Origin: Sanghuangporus weigelae
Lineage: Eukaryota; Basidiomycota; Agaricomycetes; Hymenochaetales; Hymenochaetaceae
Direction: 5' to 3'
Assembly: GCA_033182465.1 (NCBI GenBank)
Contig: CP137320.1
Location: 124,001-188,000 of the forward strand
DNA: 64,000 nt
The position numbers and the translations under genes were made by a program. Each line of letters starts with the position of its first letter. Within the stretch, counting starts at the first letter, position 1. The notes below the pieces were generated by a model. That model worked only from the letters and a program-made list of their open reading frames with translations. It was not told the origin of the DNA and searched no databases. Shown piece by piece: positions 43,105 to 52,300 of this stretch.

Positions 43105-44348
43105 ACAAGCGCCCCTTTATACTCTCAGCAACGGTGGCGAAAACGAACCAGGGATTTTACCACAGGGTCCTGACAACAACCAAGCCACGCGAGTGCAGGA
43201 GAGAGACTGAGACGTCATCATGTTTCAAGGCGAGAGAAAATGCGGACTTCAAGCCACTTCCCTTGAAGTCCGATCCAAGGCATTGACAAAAAAGGAATAG
43301 CGAAAAAATGAAGATCGTGGCCTGTTAAGTCTCTCGTTGCTCGTTGGTGCCAACTAGTACTCTTGAAAATAGTGGAGAACGTGCTGATACGTGCTCACAC
43401 GCTTCTCAGCTAACGTGTAAGATAAAGCAAATGAGAATGTGGACTTGCGCTGTACCTGCTCTGAGATGCCCAAAATACGTCGCCCTACGGATTATTACCA
43501 CGAACCGTGACCCTGATGTCTCAGATTTTGTTTCTACTTCACTTCATCCTTCATGATGACTTCTTGTTAGTGGCTTAAACGACCTTTTGTTGCCCGTCCG
43601 TATATCTCAATCTGCAGAGAACCGTCTAGAACCATCTAATATGCGAGTATTATCGAAGTCATCAACTCCGATTGTCATCCAAGCGCCGAATGACACATCA
43701 ATTGACCATCTCAAAACGCTGATTCATTGTCGTATCGTCGATCCTAAGGGCAAAGCAATTGAACTATGACGTTCAAGGATCCTTTGTTCCTGTCGGCATT
43801 CACTGTCCTCATCCTTGGCCTGCCGAGAACAACGGCCATAACGACCAGGAACGACCACAGTGAAAATAAGAGGCTCGGAGAGCGAGCAAACGCCAGACTA
43901 GAACAAATTATGCAATCTCAATCACATCTGGAGAATTTCTTCGCTGTGAGCTTGCAAACTCGAGAATAGCTCAATCCCAAATGTACACTTACAAGTGTGA
44001 AATGACCTTCCGACCACGTCTGTGGCCTGGATAGCCGACTCGGAAAATTTCCTAGGTCAAAGTACATCAAAGCAGATCAAAGCGTTAGATTGCTTCCGTA
44101 AACGGAAGGCTACATACATCTCGTAAATGGTCACTTCACACCAAAGGTAATTTTGTACATGGGATTATATAAACGAGTACTTGAATGAAAGGCGCTCGTC
44201 CCCAGTCCCTATCTGCTGCGCGACATACGCGAAAGTCGACGACTAGGTAAGGTCGGATGATGTGAAAAATGTTTTGTTCCAGAAGGGTATCGTATAGGGC
44301 GGCGAGGCCAGCTTAGATGGTTGCATCGGACGATAGTCCAACGCCCGG
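43105..44348. other. Intergenic, with a remnant of the zinc-finger gene start
   Basis: At about 43600-43690 (minus strand) a diverged copy of the zinc-finger gene's first exon is seen: MTIGVDDFDNTRILDGSRR then stop, preceded by matching upstream DNA. It is a short dead duplicate. The rest holds nothing I can name. Confidence 0.45.
43766..43969 (+). CDS. Possible small secreted peptide
   Basis: A 67-codon frame with ATG. The N-terminus (MTFKDPLFLSAFTVLILGLP) resembles a signal peptide and the rest is polar and Cys-free. Nothing else supports it; it may be chance. Confidence 0.2.
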   Translation: MTFKDPLFLSAFTVLILGLPRTTAITTRNDHSENKRLGERANARLEQIMQSQSHLENFFAVSLQTRE

Positions 44349-45695
44349 CACCGCGTGTCGAGTCTATCTAGAGGGTGGGTATATAGGCTGGAATAGATAA
44401 CCTATTTAGGCCTAGAGCACCATGTACTAGTTTATATAGTTGAATCCGAGCTTAGATAAATGAATGCACGCAAGACACACCTACCCAGGGCAATGAAAAG
44501 ATGATCTAGGACTATGTCATGACAGGCACATTGATATTATATACGAAGATCTATTCCATGAAGAAATATGTTTGCTGATTCATTCTGGAGTCGGTCTAGA
44601 GATTATCTAATGGAATTGTAGGTCCGACAAAATTACAAATATATGCTTTATTTGGAACTAGAAATAAATACATGCAAATAGCGCGTCAATTAATGACAGG
44701 CTTGCTGCAAAATGCGTCAATTCCACATGAAAATAAAAGCAAAAAATACATAAAGCAAAGAAAAGTCGTCTAATTCTACCCCCCAGGTCCCTCTCCAAGT
44801 TTTCACTGCGCTGTAATGTCCAGTTGGCCAGACGAGCCTTTTGTTATTGACCCACACCTGCAGGCGGAAGCCTTTGCTCAGTTCGGCGGCTCTCAGACAA
44901 CTCTTCCTTCGTCTGATGGCCCTGGTGGTTTCTCTTTGTCTTCTCCCGTTCCTTCCTTCGCTTCGATGGAGTCCCTGTCGTGCGCGGAAGCTCTTCGTGT
45001 CCTTGGACAAATTCAGTCGCTTGCAAGGCAACAAGAAGAAATCCTCGGACAGCTTCGCCGTCACGAGGATCTGTTGAAGGAAATGGCAAGTAAGTATGAC
45101 GCAGATGACGAAGGTGATGGAGGGGAGACGTACCGACCAAAGAAGAAGAAGAAGATGTCGAAGAAAGAATCAGGAAGGATTTTGACTGAAGTGAACGTGA
45201 GGGAACTCACCCCTGAGCAGCAGAAAGTCCGTAGCGAGCTATTGGTGAGTCAAATTGATATAAAAATCAATTTACTCACATTGAAGGTATAATCTTTTGT
45301 TTTTGGCAGACGCACCTAGAGAAGCAGATGAAGAAGCTAGTTGGTTGAAAGGATCCGCTCAAAAACTCGCATCAGGATCGACGCGATCAGCAGATCCACA
45401 CGATCAGCTTTCCAAACACAACCAGTAACCAAGCCAGCTATCACGGGCCCAAGCGATCGAGCGGCCTAGGCAACAGTAACCCGTTACCACCCGAGCGCTA
45501 GAGGCACCGAAGCGGATACGTAATCCCGCTAACAGCTAACACCGCCGACCGCCTATTACCGCGGACTACCACTCTAACGCCGCCGACCAAGCAACCAGAG
45601 TGACCTCGATCAAAAGAAGCGATCAAACTTCTTAGAAGTCCAGAAGCACAACTACTAAAGCCTAAACGCTAAAAGGCTAAAGGCTAATAAGGTTT

Positions 45696-46262
45696 ATGGA
45701 GACCTCACTGGCATTTCAGCACTGTCAAGTCTGTGCACGAGTTTACATGGTCCTTTATGAAGTATACTACATAGTATGCACGGCAACAGTTGTACCCAAG
45801 AAACGAGAGGAACTCACGATCACAACTCGGACCCCTCGAACTGCGAACCCGATAACCTGGAGAATGATTGGATGGTATAGACCGGAGTTGCACACACCAT
45901 GTCCAGCATCTACGATACAGGCAAACCTTTATTTACCGAGAGATGCGAACCTGGAAACCAAGCAATTACAACTCCTTATACAACGAAGGATATGGCGCTA
46001 CATTCGTGATATACGATACGAAGGCAAAGCATGGCTAGTCACCAGAACCCAGCAGAACCCACCAGCAGAGCTTATGCAGTTCATGATATGCCTTGGACCA
46101 TACTCTACACCGACCCGACACCTTAACACTGACGTGCGAGTTATGCTTACCCTCGCTGGACCTCGAGATGAATTCCGAAGAATCACATACCGAGCAGCCT
46201 ACATCGCTCCAAGAGCAAAGATGCCACTCAATGACGGCAATGACATCGTTATGGAGTACTGA
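45696..46262 (+). CDS. ORF within the 5' LTR, unknown function
   Basis: 188 aa, METSLAF to MEY, occupying over a third of the LTR upstream of the TATA-like box. The same ORF is perfectly preserved in the 3' LTR. The sequence is of ordinary composition, with a hydrophobic N-terminal segment (VYMVLYEVYYIVCTATVV) that might be a membrane segment, then a Trp/Arg/Pro-containing globular part. No motif recognised. As it lies in U3, its mRNA would need a promoter upstream of the main one, or the 3' LTR copy could be read through from within the element. It could also be fortuitous. Confidence 0.45.
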   Translation: METSLAFQHCQVCARVYMVLYEVYYIVCTATVVPKKREELTITTRTPRTANPITWRMIGWYRPELHTPCPASTIQANLYLPRDANLETKQLQLLIQRRIWRYIRDIRYEGKAWLVTRTQQNPPAELMQFMICLGPYSTPTRHLNTDVRVMLTLAGPRDEFRRITYRAAYIAPRAKMPLNDGNDIVMEY

Positions 46263-46477
46263 CAGTGGAGCATTCCATATCGGAGCACCACCTCTATTGT
46301 CTCAGTCAGCAACTCCAAAGAATTCTGTCATAGTGGAGACGACCTTACAAAGATTGGAGCAAAGTGGAGCGAAGCGCAGCAGGATGACAAAGGAACAGAT
46401 GTAATGGTGGAGGGAAGTGGAGTAAAGTGGAGACAGGATGAGTAAGAAATAGGACGGAAAATGGAATATCTGGGAGC

Positions 46478-46523
46478 ATAAATAGTTGTAGGATTAGGCC
46501 CTCATTTCCCCATCTTTCGATCC
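46478..46523 (+). promoter_or_regulatory. Predicted gypsy promoter and self-primer
   Basis: ATAAATA (46478-46484) is followed about 30 nt later by ATCTTTCGATCC (46512-46523). If transcription starts near 46512, the mRNA 5' end is the exact 12-nt complement of the primer site at 46785-46796. This spacing is what a TATA box predicts. Confidence 0.65.
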
Positions 46524-46784
46524 TCTTAACACACTGGTGTAAAGCTTGCCCTACAGCGAGCTATTACTGTGTGCTTTGTACTATCACGCCTCTTGGAAAT
46601 CCCAATCTGCTTTACTATTACCTCGTATCTGAAAGCATCCATAACTCGGGCCGCGACTAGGAAGGCTAGTAAGGGACCGCGTGGTACAGCCAGACGTGGG
46701 TAGATAAGATCACCTCTGCACAACACACCGCTGCTTAGGCAAAAGGATCAAACCGGTGTAACCCCGGGCCTACTCCCTAACATT

Positions 46785-46796
46785 GGATCGAAAGAT
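46785..46796 (+). promoter_or_regulatory. gypsy primer binding site, self-priming type
   Basis: GGATCGAAAGAT lies two bases after the 5' LTR. It does not look like the complement of a tRNA 3' end (the T-loop-like TTCGA is too near CCA). It is a perfect reverse complement of 46512-46523. Tf1 and sushi chromoviruses are known to prime with their own mRNA 5' end in this way. Confidence 0.7.
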
Positions 46797-46843
46797 CACT
46801 CGCTAGTTTTACCACCACCTCTCACGGGCAAGGTTCTTGGCTA

Positions 46844-47185
46844 GTGTTTTATCGAGGCGAGGACCGTCGACCTCAAGTCCCTATCGACATCACTAGTTTC
46901 GAGACTAGTACCCATATCGAATCCTCAGGACAAGTGCACATCCTGGAGAACGACAAACCCAATTCACTTAAATCACATATCTACTATCATAACCCCTACA
47001 ACGACGAAGTGTACCTAATAGCAAAGGCATCTGGTAGCCCTGCAGTTGGGAGCACGCAAACAACAACCACGAAAGTAGCAGCAGTCCCTTCCACTATTGC
47101 TACATTCGACGAGAAAGGAACTACTTGGTTAACAGCACCAAGGAACAATAACCCTGAAGCATCAGGCGAGAAACGAAGTTCATGA
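46844..47185 (+). CDS. Possible leader ORF ahead of the coiled-coil ORF
   Basis: An open frame of about 113 codons without an ATG in this interval. Its stop overlaps the next start as ATGA (47182-47185), a pattern compatible with termination-reinitiation. Translation is doubtful. Confidence 0.25.
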   Translation: MFYRGEDRRPQVPIDITSFETSTHIESSGQVHILENDKPNSLKSHIYYHNPYNDEVYLIAKASGSPAVGSTQTTTTKVAAVPSTIATFDEKGTTWLTAPRNNNPEASGEKRSS

Positions 47186-48216
47186 ACCGATCAGGAAACG
47201 CCAACAACAGAAGTAACGGTCATCGAACGAACGAACGGGCGAACGATAATCAAACGAGGTTCACACCTAGATCCCTCGACGAACGAGTTCAACATATCAC
47301 CAACAGGCTACGTAGTCTGGAAAGCGATCACGACATACTATACGCGACAACGAACCATAGCATATTGTATCCACCAGTGATCAGGAGACTACAAGAAAGG
47401 GTTGAACGACTGGAAGAACGAACTGCAAACACGGGGCAGTCAAACAGTCTACCAACCGGAGCATACGCGACAGCAGTAGGAGATCGATTCGAAGCACTAG
47501 AAGCAACTACTCAAAGAATTGGAGCACAAGTAGCAGCTCTAGAGAGATATACTCTGGAATTGGATCGAGCAGCAGGAGCACTCAATCATCGGGTCATAGA
47601 CGGAAACGGAGTACTTGACCGAGAGCTCAACGCTATCCGGAACAGGATTACTGCTCAGGAACAACAACTACAGACAATCGAGACGAGAATCGGAGAGCTT
47701 AACAGGACAGCTCTAGATCAACCAAGGATTGTTCAAGACATCCATAACCTGCGAGAAGCCCTACTCCAACTAGGACAAACAATCGAGTCGAGTCAACGCA
47801 CCTACGCAGCTATACTCACATCGGTACAGACAACCGAAACCACCTCGAGGAACATACTCGAACACGCTCAACGAATTCGAGAAGTAGCTCAGGCAGCACA
47901 ACGCTGGGAATACTTTCTACCAAGAGAGAGAGCCCAACAGGAACAGAGTTCTGACGAATCAGTGTCCTCAGACGAAGAAGCATCACGAAGGCCATTCTTA
48001 CTCAGAACCCCACCTCGAACGGTTATCATCCAAGTACCAACAGTACCTGCAGTACCAGCAAGTGGTTCAGTAGCAACCCAAGCGCCAGAGAATCCACCAC
48101 CACCATCCTATTCACCACCAGCAGTGCCCATAAGCACTTACGATCATGTCGACAACCGACCAGAAGGTGCAAGCACTGGAGCAGCAACTACAGACTCTTC
48201 AGACACAACTCTCTAA
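47182..48216 (+). CDS. gypsy accessory ORF: coiled-coil protein with PPxY motif
   Basis: 344 aa. Residues about 30-250 are predicted helical with heptad-like patterns (VQHITNRLRSLESDHDIL, RLQERVERLEERT, DRFEALEATTQRIGAQVAAL). A Ser/Asp/Glu stretch follows, then a Pro-rich tail with PPPPSY, a PPxY-type motif. The 3' end overlaps gag by 71 nt in another frame. PPxY motifs recruit NEDD4-type ubiquitin ligases in many retroviral Gag proteins; whether this one does is unknown. It may be a structural partner of Gag or a separated Gag N-terminal region. Confidence 0.7.
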   Translation: MNRSGNANNRSNGHRTNERANDNQTRFTPRSLDERVQHITNRLRSLESDHDILYATTNHSILYPPVIRRLQERVERLEERTANTGQSNSLPTGAYATAVGDRFEALEATTQRIGAQVAALERYTLELDRAAGALNHRVIDGNGVLDRELNAIRNRITAQEQQLQTIETRIGELNRTALDQPRIVQDIHNLREALLQLGQTIESSQRTYAAILTSVQTTETTSRNILEHAQRIREVAQAAQRWEYFLPRERAQQEQSSDESVSSDEEASRRPFLLRTPPRTVIIQVPTVPAVPASGSVATQAPENPPPPSYSPPAVPISTYDHVDNRPEGASTGAATTDSSDTTL

Positions 48217-49234
48217 ACACAGCATCAAGCTTCCGAAGTACTATGGCAAGCGAAGCGAAGATATTGATCTGTGGATTAGTCGATGTATCTCGAAGCTGGC
48301 ACAGCATGGAGTCAAGGATGAGGAGGAGATCGCAAAGAGCCTATTTGCGGCACTAGAAGGCGACAGCTACGATTGGTTTGCAGAGAAGAATACCCTAACA
48401 TCATTCGATGCCAATGGGAAACTGAAACCAGTACCTGCGATTATCGCTGCAACAAATGGAATGTTCGCATCACTCAAGGACATGCTGAACTGGATGAGGA
48501 TCCGAGCAGGACATCCGATCATTGGAGAACAGGAAGCCCTATTCCAACTACTATGCATCCAGCAGAAAGGAGCAAGCATTAGGGCGTACAACGACGAATT
48601 CCGACGACTCAAAGCACGAGCACCAGACACGATGGATAAGCAGATGCTCAAGTACATCTATGTCAAAGGACTAGACATGTGGGTCAAACGACGAGTCGAA
48701 TCTGTACAACCCGATGCTTTCGAGAAGAACGACCTCGATGCATGGATGGAATGGACAAGCAACCTAGCAAACTCTGACGCCAGGCAAAGGCTCATGGGCA
48801 GTCAAACATACACCCCGAGATTCAAATCGAACGGACAGTCATCTTTCCGACCACCAGTACAAACAACGAAACGAGATCCAGACGCCATGGATGTAGATGC
48901 ACTCCGAGGCTTGCCGAAGAAGGGAGGCAAATGCTACAACTGTGAAAAGTCAGGACATTACGCAAAGGATTGCAAGGCACCAAGGAAGCAAAAGGGTTCT
49001 TCCCCTAGGAAGCCGAAGAAGACTAATGGTGTAAAACGGAGGACGATGACAACACGAACAATCGATTTCAAGGAAACATGTCCCGATCCACACTGCCGAA
49101 GGCCAGTCCACTACGATCATGTAGCATGGGCTAAAGGCGATGAATCAGCAGGATGGACTTGCAAGCATGACGAAGAATACCGAAACAACATTCGCAAATC
49201 CCTAGCAAGTAAAGAGCAACAGGGAAAAGATTAA
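48146..49234 (+). CDS. gag: gypsy Gag
   Basis: 362 aa. The capsid-like core (retrotrans_gag type) spans residues about 25-190, with KLPKYYGKRSEDIDLWISRC and DYDWFAEKN-like segments and a helical C-terminal half. The nucleocapsid has one CCHC knuckle, CYNCEKSGHYAKDC, at about residues 263-276. A second Cys/His cluster (CPDPHCRRPVHYDH...C) lies near 313-340. The stop at 49232-49234 comes four codons after CAG in CAG GGA AAA GAT TAA, which contains the slippery site described below. The start is the ATG at 48146, within the end of the preceding ORF. Confidence 0.9.
   Translation: MSTTDQKVQALEQQLQTLQTQLSKHSIKLPKYYGKRSEDIDLWISRCISKLAQHGVKDEEEIAKSLFAALEGDSYDWFAEKNTLTSFDANGKLKPVPAIIAATNGMFASLKDMLNWMRIRAGHPIIGEQEALFQLLCIQQKGASIRAYNDEFRRLKARAPDTMDKQMLKYIYVKGLDMWVKRRVESVQPDAFEKNDLDAWMEWTSNLANSDARQRLMGSQTYTPRFKSNGQSSFRPPVQTTKRDPDAMDVDALRGLPKKGGKCYNCEKSGHYAKDCKAPRKQKGSSPRKPKKTNGVKRRTMTTRTIDFKETCPDPHCRRPVHYDHVAWAKGDESAGWTCKHDEEYRNNIRKSLASKEQQGKD
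49222..49228 (+). promoter_or_regulatory. Predicted -1 ribosomal frameshift site
   Basis: G GGA AAA in the Gag frame is a canonical X XXY YYZ heptamer, three nt before the Gag stop. A -1 slip enters the pol frame, which is open from 49213 onward. No other Gag-Pol link is needed. I could not confirm a downstream stem or pseudoknot. Confidence 0.75.
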
Positions 49235-49338
49235 GACCTCCATCGAACGAGACTGCGCGATGTGAGTGTGACAAGGGTGACGAGAAAGGTTTCAACAACC
49301 AGTGTTTCAAACCTCCTGGGTTCAACCCCAGTGAAGCG

Positions 49339-52300
49339 ATGTACAATAAGCGATTGCCAATACAAGCATTGCATCCCCGATTACCTATTCGAGTGAAGGT
49401 TGGAACAAAGACCCTAGCAGTCAAAGCGTTAATCGATTCCGGAGCCACATGCAGCACGATACACCCCAACTTGGTACGACACTACAGCTTATTCAAAAAG
49501 AGGCTTGATCACCCTCGACCTTTGAATAATGCGGATGGAAGTCCCAACCAAGGAGGAGCAATCACGCACGAGGTCTACACATTAATTTTTGATGGACCTA
49601 AACCGCAGCCACAAACGTTGGCAGTAGCAACCACAGGACAGGATCAAGTGATCCTAGGAATTGACTATTTGGCCAAAGTCAATCCCGAAATTGATTGGAA
49701 GAATCAAGTATGGAATCGGAATGGTAATTCGATACCATTCGAGCTCAACGTCATACGAGCTACCAAGAAGCGAAGGCACAGGAAGCGCAAACGGAAACGG
49801 CAAACGAAAGGCAAACCTGACAAGACAAGACCTAGGCATAACACGAAGCAACAGGCTCAGGACAGAGACAACTATCGACACTCTGGAGCACCAGGAATAA
49901 TATTTGCGCCAAGGAGAGACAACAACGGACACTCTCACGAAACGAAGCCACAAGCGAAGCCGGAAACCAGACCAGCAACACCAAGACTGGAACAGGCAAA
50001 ACAGACGCCAGAAGTGAAGAGTCCGAGCACGGAAAATATACCAGACTCTGCAACGAAACAGCCACAACAGGAAACGGCAAACAAGCATCATCGAGATGAG
50101 GAGGAAATAAACTACACTCCCAAGCGATGGAAGAAACAGGCACCACAAGGAACGAGTATAGTGCAACGACGACCAAGGCACATACCGAGACGGATGATCC
50201 CAGCACGGCAACTGTACCAGACATCCGAAGGTGAAACACAAGATGTAACAGGCAAGCATAGCCTAGACGAACAGGAGGAAATAAACGACTCTCCGAAACG
50301 TTGGAAGAAACAACCACCACAGAAGATACACCCACTGAGGCAAAACATGCCGGAAGATGAAGAACTCTGGCCATCACCAGAAGAAAACCCGGGCATGAAG
50401 TATAGGATACGACCACGAAAGACACGGTATCCAGAGAAGCCAGTGGCAGGCATTATACGACCGAGAACGGCATCGTTAATGCGAGGAGCTAGTCCCACAC
50501 CGAAGCGTACAAGATGGGCAGACAACGAAAGCGATATCGAGATGCAAGACGAGCAGGAGACAACAGAAGACACTCCTATGCACGATATAGAGCCAGAAGA
50601 CATTGAAAGTCTTAGGACGACCAACCAACCAGCTACCCTTACCAGAAAGGAAGAGCTCGCTGCAAAGCTAGAGCTAGACATCAATCGAAATTGGTCACCA
50701 AGGCAGCAGAACCAAGTCTCACAGCCTCTGAACAAAGCGAGTTCAGTATCCCAGCAGTATTCTCAACAAAAGGCAGCTGCAGAAGGACTACTAGGAACAC
50801 AGAAACGAGATTGGCGAAAACTCCTACCAAAGGAAATAGAAGACTACGCAGATGTCTTTGATCCTGACAAGTCAAGAAGGTTACCCAAGCATACGAAATG
50901 GGATATGGCGATTAACCTCAAAGAAGGAGTACCATTACCGAAACCAAGGCCTATTATCAAGCTCACACGAGAAGAGCAGGCAGCACTCGATGCTTATGTC
51001 AAAGAGTTACTTGACAAAGGATGGATTGAAAAGGTTCAACCACATGAACCATGTCCGGTAGCAGCACCAGTCTTCTTTGTAGGAAAGAAAGACGGAGGAG
51101 CACGAGCAGTAACCGATTACCGAGACATCAACGACACGACAGTATCAGATCCATACCCGATACCGATCATGAGTGTTCTCCCAGAGAAACTGGAGAAAGG
51201 AAAATTCTTCTTTACACTCGACATGCGATCAGGTTACAACAACCTGCGAATCCGAGAAGGAGACGAGTGGAAGGCAGCATTCCGAGTTGGCAATGCAGTC
51301 TACAAGCCAAAGGTCATGATGTTTGGAATGAAGAACTCACCTGCAGTATTCCAACGATTCATGAATGACAACTTCGAATATTGGCTCAGGACAGAAGAAG
51401 CACTCAACTATTTGGACGACCTTATTGGTCAAGCACAAACTGAAGAGGAACATTGGAAACTCCTCAGGGCAATTCTACAGAAATGCCGAGAGCTCGACAT
51501 TTACCTCAAAATCGAGAAATGTCACTTCCTCCAAACCCAGCTCGACTACTTGGGATTTGTAGTAGGAACGAAAGGCATCCAGATGGATCCTTATAAGCTC
51601 AAAGCTATTCACGAATGGCCAGTGCCAAAGACGAAACGACAAGTTCGAAAGTTCCAAGGATTTTGTAACTTCTACCGAAGATTCATCAGGAACTATGCCG
51701 ATACATTCGCACCTATTGGCGACCTTATCAAGAAGGATCGCAAGTTCATATGGGCAGAGGCACAAGACAAGGCATTCGAAAGTATCAAGAAGGCATTCGA
51801 AACGGAAGTCGCATTGGCAATGCCAAAGCCAGACAAATCATACACATTGGAAACTGATGCATCCGATGTAGCGATTGGTGCAGTCTTACAACAAGAAGAC
51901 AACCAAGGAGAACTGAGACCATTAGGTTTCATGTCGAAAACTCTAACGAACACCCAACGAAACTATCCGACGCATGACAAAGAGATGCTAGCAATCATGG
52001 AAGCACTCAAGCATTGGAGACACCTATTGGAGGGAACCAAAGAACCAGTAACAATCCGAAGCGATCATGCAAACCTCCGATACTTCATGACAGCTCAGAA
52101 TCTATCGAGACGTCAAGCGAGATGGGCACTAGAGTTATCACGATATAACTTCAAGATTCTCCATTGGCCAGGCAAGAAGAACCAAGCTGACGAGCTATCA
52201 CGACGATCCGACTATATGCCAGAGGACAAGGACAACTTAGGAGTTACCTTGTTACCTCCTGATACGATCAAGCAACAAACATTGCGACGAACGGAAATCA

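Larger units (their letters stand above)
45346..46782 (+). repeat. gypsy 5' LTR
   Basis: 1437 bp. It contains an ORF at 45696-46262, a TATA-like ATAAATA at 46478-46484 and the sequence complementary to the primer site at 46512-46523. Confidence 0.95.

Noticed and set aside
44349-44816. Stand-alone MITE starting at 44349
   Set aside because: No inverted terminus found within 470 bp, and a Tnp2 gene pair follows; better read as the left end of a larger element.
49654-50735. Three overlapping long minus-strand open frames antisense to pol
   Set aside because: They mirror the biased Lys/Arg/Gln/Pro linker codons and have no motif or splice structure; shadows.
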